Below are positions 1 to 5,497 of a stretch of 6,897 bases of DNA, one piece after another. This DNA is from Prado023 sp049688395. GTDB lineage: Bacteria; Actinomycetota; Actinomycetes; S36-B12; CAIYMF01. Both the position numbers and the translations under genes were made by a program. The stretch is from NCBI GenBank assembly GCA_049688395.1, contig JBAVKQ010000297.1, forward strand, positions 1 to 6,897. Reading direction: 5' to 3'. Below the pieces are notes generated by a model that saw nothing but the letters and a program-made list of their open reading frames with translations, was not told the DNA's origin and did not search any database. Position 1 is the stretch's first letter. Every line of letters begins with the position of its first letter.

Positions 1-403
1 GCAGCGCGACCGGCGGGTGGGCGACCAGCCGGCGCCGACGCCGGTGGGACACCCAGCCCAGGGCCGCGCTGCCCGCCGTCAGAGCGCCACCAAGAAGCAC
101 CGTCGCGACCGGGTCACCCACCGAGGCGACCGTGGTGAGCCCGAGCAGGGCTGCTCCCGAACCGCCGGCCACGGCTCCCACCCTGGCGCCGGCAACCCGC
201 GCCTGGTGGCGGCGAACCGACATCTCGTGACGGACCAGCGCCGCCTGATGCTCGGCGGCCATCTGCCGCTCCCGGGTGGCTGGCGCCGAACGCTGTTGGG
301 CCACCGCTCGCGCGTGGCGGACCAGGTCGATCCCCCTGCTCACAGCGCGCTCCAGGCCCCTACCCGAATCCGGGTTCGGCGTGGACGGGCGGGCGGAGGG
401 CAT
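1..403 (-). CDS. Hypothetical small membrane protein, partial (C-terminus beyond left edge)
   Basis: I do not recognise this protein. The frame runs from an ATG at 403 to the window edge without a stop, giving 134 residues. Residues 1-70 are polar, rich in Ala, Arg and Gln, and look helical (for example RERQMAAEHQAALVRHEM around 44-61). Two hydrophobic, Gly/Ala-rich stretches follow, at about 71-92 and 98-119, separated by a short turn (VGDP). They read as a membrane hairpin with both ends on the same side. A run of five arginines (121-125) comes next, which by the positive-inside rule suggests that both ends are cytoplasmic. There is no signal peptide or catalytic motif. The gene lies 112 bp downstream of holB on the same strand and has its own promoter-like sequence, so it is probably a separate unit. 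The start is chosen because the ATG sits six bases after a TACCCT box; no Shine-Dalgarno sequence is present. That it codes is likely; its function is unknown. Confidence 0.65.
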   Translation of the reverse strand, partial: MPSARPSTPNPDSGRGLERAVSRGIDLVRHARAVAQQRSAPATRERQMAAEHQAALVRHEMSVRRHQARVAGARVGAVAGGSGAALLGLTTVASVGDPVATVLLGGALTAGSAALGWVSHRRRRRLVAHPPVAL

Positions 404-440
404 GGCTCAAGGGTAGGCGCGCACCGGGCAACCCGTCCAA
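404..440 (-). promoter_or_regulatory. Candidate promoter giving a leaderless transcript for the membrane protein gene
   Basis: On the minus strand a TACCCT hexamer (415-410, fitting the TANNNT form of an actinobacterial -10 box) ends six bases before the ATG at 403, which puts the expected transcription start at or next to the A of ATG. A TTGGAC element (440-435) could be a -35 box, but the 19-nt spacer is long and only the TTG core fits the consensus. There is no Shine-Dalgarno sequence, which agrees with leaderless initiation. This is inferred from spacing and motif only. Confidence 0.35.
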
Positions 441-445
441 GGGTC

Positions 446-479
446 GGGTGCGTGGGGCCAGCCCGCCGGGGCTGCACCC
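446..479 (-). terminator. Possible hairpin after holB (weak terminator candidate)
   Basis: Two nested stems can form: 446-450 with 475-479 (GGGTG/CACCC), and 459-464 with 469-474 (CAGCCC/GGGCTG), with an eight-base bulge on one side. It lies 37-70 bases after the holB stop codon on the minus strand. No T-tract follows, so it is not a classical intrinsic terminator, although actinobacterial terminators often lack one. GC-rich DNA forms such stems easily by chance. Confidence 0.22.
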
Positions 480-515
480 CTGCGCTTCGGGCCAGTCAGC
501 AGCCCCGAGTCGGCC

Positions 516-1739
516 TCAGCGACCCCGGGCCAGCTGCACCATCAGGGCCTCCAGGGCCAGCAGCGGCGCGACGGAGGCCCCGACCGCCAATCGGGCCTGG
601 TCCAGGGCAGCCAGCCGGGCCATCGTGGCCGCAACGTCACCGTGCACCGCCATCCGCTCGAGCGTCGGACGCAGCTCGTCGTTGATCAGGGGGACCTCGG
701 CGCCGCTCTGGCACACCAGCACGTCGCGGTACAGCCCGGTCAGGTCCAGCAGCGCGCGGTCGATCTGGTCGCGGATCGTGCGGGTGCGCCTCGACTTCTG
801 CCGCGCCTCGAGCTCCTTGGTGGCCGCGGACGCCGTGCGCCGAACCCGCGCGGCCATCGCCCCGGTCGCGCCTTCGCCGTAGGCACGGTTCAGGCGGTCC
901 AGCTCGGCGCCGTCCAGGGCGTCGGTGATCGCGGCTGCGTCCGCGGTGGCTGCCTCGATCAGGTTCTGCGCCGCGATGAAGCAGGCCGCCAGGTCGCGCA
1001 GCGTCCCGGGGATCGCCAACACCTCGCTGCGCCGGATCCGGACGGCCTCGTCCCGGGCCAGCGCCCGGGCCCGACCGATGTGGCCCTGCGCCGCGCGGGC
1101 GGCGAAGGAGGCCACCGCCCGGTCGATGCCCTCGCGGCGGACCAGCGCATCGGCGACCTCCGCCGTGGATGGTGTCACCAGCCGGACCGCCCGGGTCCGC
1201 GACACGATCGTGGGCAGGACGTCCTCAGCGGTCGGCGAGCACAGGATCCAGACCGTGCGCGGGCTGGGCTCCTCCAACGACTTGAGCAGCGCGTTGCCCG
1301 ACACGTCGTTGAGCCGGTCGGCGTCCTCGACGATGAGCACGTTCCAGCGGCCCATGATCGGGGTCATCGCTGCGCGGCGGATCAGTTCCAGGGACTCCTC
1401 GGCGGTGATCTGCAGCTTCTCCGGGGTGAACTGGTCGACGTCGGCGTGCGCACCGGCCAGCACGTCCCGGCACGACGCGCAGGTTCCGCAGCCGCCCTCG
1501 GGGCACTGCAGCGCCGCGGCGAACACCCGGGCCGCCGTCGACCGGCCCGAACCCGGCGGACCGGTCAGCAGCCAGGCGTGGGTCATCGCCGGGCCCGGTT
1601 CGCCGCGCCGGATCCGGGCTGCGTCGGCGGCAGCGTGGCCCAGGGTGGCGACCAGGCCCGGCTGGCCGATCACCGCGTCCCAGAGCTCGGACGCGACGGG
1701 CACATCGACGCTACCCGCTCCGGTGGCCCCCGGGGTCAT
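516..1739 (-). CDS. holB: DNA polymerase III clamp-loader subunit delta'
   Basis: This is the delta' subunit of the clamp loader, which works with delta and the tau/gamma ATPase subunits to place the beta clamp on primed DNA. The protein has 407 residues. The N-terminal AAA+ module has a P-loop-like GPPGSGRST (60-68) with Arg66 where an active ATPase has Lys, a zinc module of Cys79, Cys84, Cys87 and Cys90, a Walker B-like VLIVEDADRL (134-143), NALLKSLEEP (149-158), and SRTR (180-183), corresponding to the SRC motif with Thr in place of Cys but its Arg kept. The degenerate P-loop fits delta' as a non-hydrolysing subunit. The region from about 190 on is a helical lid and collar domain, with a basic segment near 310-325. 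The ATG overlaps the tmk stop codon (ATGA, 1739-1736) and follows a strong ribosome binding site, so coupled translation with tmk is likely. A dnaX gene is excluded by the degenerate P-loop and the length. Confidence 0.96.
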   Translation of the reverse strand: MTPGATGAGSVDVPVASELWDAVIGQPGLVATLGHAAADAARIRRGEPGPAMTHAWLLTGPPGSGRSTAARVFAAALQCPEGGCGTCASCRDVLAGAHADVDQFTPEKLQITAEESLELIRRAAMTPIMGRWNVLIVEDADRLNDVSGNALLKSLEEPSPRTVWILCSPTAEDVLPTIVSRTRAVRLVTPSTAEVADALVRREGIDRAVASFAARAAQGHIGRARALARDEAVRIRRSEVLAIPGTLRDLAACFIAAQNLIEAATADAAAITDALDGAELDRLNRAYGEGATGAMAARVRRTASAATKELEARQKSRRTRTIRDQIDRALLDLTGLYRDVLVCQSGAEVPLINDELRPTLERMAVHGDVAATMARLAALDQARLAVGASVAPLLALEALMVQLARGR

Positions 1740-2371
1740 GACGTGACCTCCCCAGCCCCGTCGCCGAGCAGGCCGAGCACGGCAGCCAGCACCTGATCGG
1801 CGATCTCGGGCACCGGCAGGTCCGCGGCCAGTACCAGGGAGCGCTCCGGCGCCAGTGCGGCGCGGCGCAGGAACGACTCCCGGACCATGGCGTGGAACGA
1901 TTCGGGCTCGGACTCCATCCGGTTGGCGTCACCAGCGCGGCCCAGCCCCACCGCGGGGGCCACGTCCAGCAGGACCGTCAGGTCGGGCAGGAGATCCGCG
2001 GTCGCCCACAGGCTCAGTCGCGCGATCCGCTCCTCGCCGAGCCCGCGCGCCGCACCCTGGTAGGCCACCGAGGAGTCCAGGTAGCGGTCGCTGAGCACCA
2101 CCGCGCCCCGATGCACGGCCGGGCGGATCAACTGCGCGGCGTGCTGGGCGCGGGCCGCCGCGAACAGCAGTGCCTCGGCGCGCTCGGTCAACTCGTGGCT
2201 GTCCGCACCGAGCAGGACGGTCCGGATCTGCTCGCCGATCCTGGTGCCGCCGGGTTCGCGGGTGCAGACGACCTCGCGACCCCGGGCTGCCAGGGCGTCG
2301 GCGAGCAGGCGGCACTGGGTGGACTTGCCGGCCCCATCGCCGCCCTCGAAGACCACGAATGCCCCGGGCAT
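1736..2371 (-). CDS. tmk: Thymidylate kinase (dTMP kinase)
   Basis: Tmk phosphorylates dTMP to dTDP with ATP, the step feeding both the de novo and salvage routes to dTTP; it is cytosolic. The 211 residues match the usual family length. Visible motifs are the P-loop GGDGAGKST (10-18), TREPGG (37-42), the SDRYLDSS segment (94-101) with the DRY motif of the catalytic and dTMP-binding region, and the LID region around R145 to E153 (RAGDANRMES). The P-loop has no basic residue in the variable position, which fits the type II (E. coli-like) enzymes, where the LID supplies the arginine. The LID is shorter than in E. coli Tmk and reads NRME where DRIE is usual. An in-frame TAG at 2383-2381 excludes any upstream start, so ATG 2371 is the earliest. 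No Shine-Dalgarno sequence precedes it. It overlaps holB by four bases. Confidence 0.97.
   Translation of the reverse strand: MPGAFVVFEGGDGAGKSTQCRLLADALAARGREVVCTREPGGTRIGEQIRTVLLGADSHELTERAEALLFAAARAQHAAQLIRPAVHRGAVVLSDRYLDSSVAYQGAARGLGEERIARLSLWATADLLPDLTVLLDVAPAVGLGRAGDANRMESEPESFHAMVRESFLRRAALAPERSLVLAADLPVPEIADQVLAAVLGLLGDGAGEVTS
1747..1753 (-). promoter_or_regulatory. Ribosome binding site of holB, inside the tmk 3' end
   Basis: The minus strand reads GGGGAGG (1753-1747), seven bases before the holB ATG at 1739. It lies within the last codons of tmk and fixes the holB start at the ATGA overlap rather than at a later in-frame ATG or GTG. Confidence 0.8.
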
Positions 2372-2383
2372 GCCCGAACCCTA
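2372..2383 (-). promoter_or_regulatory. Candidate -10 box for a leaderless tmk-holB transcript
   Basis: The minus strand reads TAGGGT (2383-2378), then six bases, then the tmk ATG at 2371. This is the geometry expected if transcription begins at the start codon. No convincing -35 element sits 16-19 bases upstream (GAGGCT or CGAGGC at those spacings), so the call rests on the TANNNT box, the spacing and the absence of a Shine-Dalgarno sequence. If correct, tmk-holB can be transcribed independently of topA. Confidence 0.35.
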
Positions 2384-2429
2384 CCCAGCGCATCCGACAC
2401 AGCCTCGGCCACGCGCGCACCGCCCCCGC

Positions 2430-2511
2430 GATCCATCCAAGTCCGCGGTGCCAGCAACCGGATCCATCCACGTTCGCAGGGCCCGCACGCCGGCAGACGT
2501 GGATGGATCCG
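2430..2511. repeat. Three-copy 17-nt motif cluster with a 15-bp perfect inverted repeat
   Basis: The core GATCCATCCAMGTYYGC occurs at 2430-2446 and 2461-2477 on the plus strand and at 2493-2509 inverted. All three copies share the 10-mer GATCCATCCA exactly. Their centres are about 31 and 32 bp apart, close to three helical turns. Copies 1 and 2 are the starts of two 31-bp tandem units that match at 23 of 31 positions. Copies 2 and 3 form a perfect 15-bp inverted repeat, 2459-2473 with 2497-2511, around a 23-nt loop. In the minus-strand transcript the copy-3 arm could pair with either copy 2 or copy 1. It lies between the topA stop (2538) and the tmk start (2371). It could be a topA terminator without a U-tract, an operator array for tmk, or a dispersed intergenic repeat. 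The repeat itself is certain; its role is not. Confidence 0.9.
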
Positions 2512-2537
2512 ACACGCGGGCTGCCTCGCCGGGCGGA

Positions 2538-5321
2538 CTACTTCGCCGGGGCTGGCTTCTTGGTCGCCGCCCGCTTCGCCGCGGCCTTCTTGGCAGGGGC
2601 TCTCTTCGCAGGGGCCTTCTTGGCGGGCGCCCGCTTCGCGGTGCGCTTGACCGGCGGCCCAGCTGCCCGGCGGTCGGCGAGCAGCTCGACGGCCCGCTCC
2701 AAGGAGATGATGGCCTGGTCGTCGCCCTTGCGCAGCGAGGCGTTGGTCGTGCCGTCGGTCACGTACGGCCCGAACCGGCCCTCGCGCACGGTGATCTCCC
2801 CGCCGCTGTTCGGGTCGACCCCGATCTCGCGCAGCGCGGTGGCGGCGCGGGCCTGTCCGCGGCGCTGCTTGGGCGCGGCGTACAGGGCCAGCGCCTGCTC
2901 CAGGGTCACCGTGAACAGATCCTCCTCGGAAGCCAGCGAGCGGTAGTCGGCCTTGCCCTCGACCGTGCGCGCGATGTAGGGCCCGTAGCGTCCGTTGGCC
3001 GCGGTGATCTCGTTGCCCTCGGGGTCCTCCCCGACCACCCGCGGCAGGGTCATGATCCGCAGCGCATCGTCGAGGGTCACGGTGTCCAGCGACATCCCTC
3101 CCAGCAGCGATCCGGTCCGCGGCTTGGCCGACTTCGGCGCATCGTCGGCAAGCACCTCGGTGACATAGGGCCCGTACCGCCCGGACTTCGCCACGATCGG
3201 CCGACCGGAGTCGGGATGCTCGCCGAGCACCCGGTCCCCGCTCGGCGCGGCCAGCAGCTCCTGGGCCATCGCGAGGTCCAACTCGTCGGGGGCGACATCC
3301 TCGCCGACGTTGCCCTTCTCATGCCCGCGCTCCAGGTAGGGCCCGTACTTGCCCACCCGCAGCACGATCTGCTCCGGGTCCCCGGTGATAGGGCCCTCGG
3401 TGAACCCATCTGGCCCGACCGGGAACGAGGCCATCGCCCGGGCGTCGATGTCGCCCAGGTCCGAGACCAGGGCGTGCAGGCCGGGGAAGTCCCGAGCGTC
3501 GTCGCCGTAGAAGAACCCCTTCAGCACGGTCAGCCGGTCCGAGGACGCGTTCGCGACCAGGTCCAGGATCTCCTCCAACCGCGCGGTGAAGCCGTAGTCG
3601 ACCAGGTCGGCGAAGTGCTGCTCCATCAACCGGGTCACGCTGAAGGCCAGGAACGTGGGGATCAGCGACGTGCCCTTCTTGCGCACGTACCCGCGGTCGA
3701 CGATCGTGGCGATGATCGCCGCGTAGGTCGAGGGCCGGCCGATCCCGCGCTCCTCGAGGTCCTTGACCAGCGAGGCCTCGGTGTAGCGGGCCGGTGGGGT
3801 GGTGGCATGGCCCTCGGCGTGCACTTCGCGGCAGTCCGGGGAGTCGCCCTGGCGCATGGCGGGTAGCCGCTTGTCGGTCGCCCGGCCCCCGTCGCCGGAC
3901 CCGGCCTCGCCGCCGGACTCGGAGTCGCGCACCCGGTCGGTGCCCTCCTCGTAGGCGGCCAGGAACCCGGCGAACACCGTCACGGTGCCCGACGCGGAGA
4001 ACTCGACGTCGCGCCCGTCGCTGGCAGTCGCGCCGAGGCGGACCGTGGTGGTCGCGAGCCGGGCGTCGGCCATCTGCGAGGCGACGGTGCGCTTCCAGAT
4101 CAGGTCGTAGAGCGCGAACTCGTCAGCGCTGACCCGCCCGGACAGCTCGGCGGGCCGGGCGAAGGAGTCCCCTGCCGGGCGGATCGCCTCGTGCGCCTCC
4201 TGGGCGTTCTTGACCTTGCGGTCGTACGTGCGCGGGGTCTCGGCGACGTACTGCGCGCCGTAGATCTCGCGCGCCGCCGCCCGCGCCGCCGACAACGCTC
4301 CTGCCGACAGGGTCGTCGAGTCGGTGCGCATATAGGTGATGTGGCCGTTCTCGTACAGGCCCTGGGCGGCGCGCATCGTGCGCTGCGCACCCCAGCGCAG
4401 CTTGCGGGAGGCCTCCTGCTGCAACGTCGAGGTCATGAACGGGGCACTGGGGCGGCGCGTGGTCGGCTTCTCGGTCACCGAGCGCACCGTCCAGGCGGCC
4501 CCGTCCAGCGCGTCGACCAAAGCAATGGCCGAAGCCTCATCCAGGACGAGGGCCCCCGCCCTGGCGGCTGAGGCCTTGAGCTGGCCGTCATCGCCGAAGT
4601 CCGACCCACCCGCGACCCGGACCGCATCGATGGACACGAGCTTGGCGCCGAAGGCGGTGCCGTCGGCCACGAACGTGCCCGCGGCGTCCCAGTACCCGGC
4701 CGAGCGGAACGCGATCCGAGCCCGCTCGCGGTCCACGACCAACCGCGTGGCCACCGACTGCACCCGGCCGGCGGAAAGCCCGGAGAGGACCTTCTTCCAC
4801 AGCACCGGCGAGACCTCGAAGCCGAACAGTCGGTCGACCAGCCGCCGGGCCTCCTGGGCGTCGACGAGGTCCTGGTCCAGCTCGCGGGTGTTGGCCGCCG
4901 CCGCGGCGATCGCGTCCTTGGTGATCTCGTGGAACACCATCCGGCGCACCGGCACCTTGGGCTTGAGCACCTCGCGCAGGTGCCAGGCGATCGCCTCGCC
5001 CTCGCGGTCCTCGTCGGTGGCCAGCCAGAGCTCGTCGGCCGAGGTCAGCGCCTTCCTCAGCTCCGCGACCTTGGCCCGCTTGGCCGAGCTCACGACATAG
5101 TAGGGCTTGAAGTTGTCCTCGACGTCGATGGCCAGACGGGCCCAGGGCTTGCCCTTGATGGCGGCGGGCACCTCCCCGGCGCTGCTGGGCAGGTCGCGGA
5201 TGTGCCCGACCGAGGCCTGCACGTCGTACCCGGAGCCCAGGTAGCCCTGGATCGTCTTGGCCTTCGCCGGCGACTCCACGATCACGAGCCGTCGGGCAGT
5301 GTCGCTCGTTCGTGCAGGCAC
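2538..5321 (-). CDS. topA: DNA topoisomerase I (type IA)
   Basis: TopA relaxes negatively supercoiled DNA by passing one strand through a transient single-strand break held by a tyrosine. From GTG 5321 the protein has 927 residues, near the usual length for actinobacterial TopA. The TOPRIM domain opens with RLVIVESPAKAKTI (Glu16 is the metal and acid-base residue) and has D103, D105 and E107 in TDEDREGEAIAWH. SAGRVQSVATRLVVDRE (184-200) is a conserved core motif. The active-site Tyr330 lies in TYMRTDS. NAQEAHEAIRP (372-382) and GIGRPSTYAAI (526-536) are further family motifs. The C-terminal half carries four repeats marked by GKYGPY (658), GRYGPY (714), GRYGPY (777) and GRFGPY (848), with no zinc fingers, then a basic tail (891-927). 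The start is chosen for its Shine-Dalgarno match; the frame is open far upstream only because it shadows the methyltransferase. A flexible Gly/Ser/acidic linker lies near 465-480. Confidence 0.98.
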   Translation of the reverse strand: MPARTSDTARRLVIVESPAKAKTIQGYLGSGYDVQASVGHIRDLPSSAGEVPAAIKGKPWARLAIDVEDNFKPYYVVSSAKRAKVAELRKALTSADELWLATDEDREGEAIAWHLREVLKPKVPVRRMVFHEITKDAIAAAAANTRELDQDLVDAQEARRLVDRLFGFEVSPVLWKKVLSGLSAGRVQSVATRLVVDRERARIAFRSAGYWDAAGTFVADGTAFGAKLVSIDAVRVAGGSDFGDDGQLKASAARAGALVLDEASAIALVDALDGAAWTVRSVTEKPTTRRPSAPFMTSTLQQEASRKLRWGAQRTMRAAQGLYENGHITYMRTDSTTLSAGALSAARAAAREIYGAQYVAETPRTYDRKVKNAQEAHEAIRPAGDSFARPAELSGRVSADEFALYDLIWKRTVASQMADARLATTTVRLGATASDGRDVEFSASGTVTVFAGFLAAYEEGTDRVRDSESGGEAGSGDGGRATDKRLPAMRQGDSPDCREVHAEGHATTPPARYTEASLVKDLEERGIGRPSTYAAIIATIVDRGYVRKKGTSLIPTFLAFSVTRLMEQHFADLVDYGFTARLEEILDLVANASSDRLTVLKGFFYGDDARDFPGLHALVSDLGDIDARAMASFPVGPDGFTEGPITGDPEQIVLRVGKYGPYLERGHEKGNVGEDVAPDELDLAMAQELLAAPSGDRVLGEHPDSGRPIVAKSGRYGPYVTEVLADDAPKSAKPRTGSLLGGMSLDTVTLDDALRIMTLPRVVGEDPEGNEITAANGRYGPYIARTVEGKADYRSLASEEDLFTVTLEQALALYAAPKQRRGQARAATALREIGVDPNSGGEITVREGRFGPYVTDGTTNASLRKGDDQAIISLERAVELLADRRAAGPPVKRTAKRAPAKKAPAKRAPAKKAAAKRAATKKPAPAK
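2550..2639 (-). repeat. 15-bp coding repeat for the basic pentapeptide tail of TopA
   Basis: Six consecutive pentads at residues 895-924 of TopA follow the pattern A-K-(K/R)-A-P with a Lys-Arg/Lys-Lys alternation: AKRAP, AKKAP, AKRAP, AKKAA, AKRAA, TKKPA. The DNA keeps a 15-bp period, with synonymous codon changes between units. In mycobacterial TopA a comparable basic tail contributes to DNA binding and relaxation and contacts RNA polymerase; a similar role here is inferred. Confidence 0.85.
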
Positions 5322-5324
5322 GGT

Positions 5325-5333
5325 CCTCACCTT
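5325..5333 (-). promoter_or_regulatory. Ribosome binding site that sets the topA GTG start
   Basis: The minus strand reads AAGGTGAGG (5333-5325) just before GTG 5321. The GGTGA part ends five bases from the start codon. Another in-frame GTG (5330-5328) lies inside this site, so it is the poorer start; it would add only three residues. Confidence 0.7.
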
Positions 5334-5346
5334 GGTTCTGGGGGGT

Positions 5347-5373
5347 GCCGGGGCTGTCCCCCGGCGGAGCCGG
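5347..5373 (-). other. Hairpin in the topA leader with a competing second stem
   Basis: A perfect 7-bp stem (GCCGGGG 5347-5353 with CCCCGGC 5359-5365, 5-nt loop) lies 26 bases upstream of the topA start codon. Bases 5361-5365 can instead pair with 5369-5373 (CCGGC/GCCGG, 3-nt loop), so the two stems exclude each other. There is no T-tract on either strand. It may be an untailed terminator for the methyltransferase gene, a leader structure affecting topA, or chance in GC-rich DNA. Confidence 0.4.
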
Positions 5374-5497
5374 CGGTGGATCCGTCCGGCGTGGCCATCT
5401 GTGTGTGCGCTATGGACTGCCCCGAGGTCCACTCCCGATGGTACGGGCGTCCCCGGGCGACCGGCACCACATCTTCGCAAACGCCGGTCGGGGCGAG

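Noticed and set aside
642..1796. A 384-codon plus-strand open frame antisense to holB
   Set aside because: It lies opposite a motif-rich, certain gene and shows no domain of its own.
2372..2471. Upstream ATG codons (2393, 2457, 2471) as alternative starts for tmk
   Set aside because: ATG 2393 is out of frame and an in-frame TAG at 2383-2381 blocks any tmk extension beyond 2371.
2430..2509. The repeat cluster as a CRISPR array
   Set aside because: The repeats are only 17 nt, one is inverted, the gaps are 14-15 nt, and no cas gene is nearby.
2430..2511. The inverted repeat as the end of an insertion sequence
   Set aside because: The arms are 23 nt apart with no transposase and no target-site duplication in view.
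2244..3866. A 540-codon open frame on the plus strand antisense to topA and tmk
   Set aside because: It is a GC-rich shadow of two well-identified genes. Its translation is low-complexity (Arg, Gly, Pro, Val) with no family motif.
5438..5443. TACCAT on the minus strand as a topA -10 box
   Set aside because: It fits TANNNT, but no -35 element is recognisable at 16-19 bases and the leader would be over 100 nt; too weak to list as a feature.
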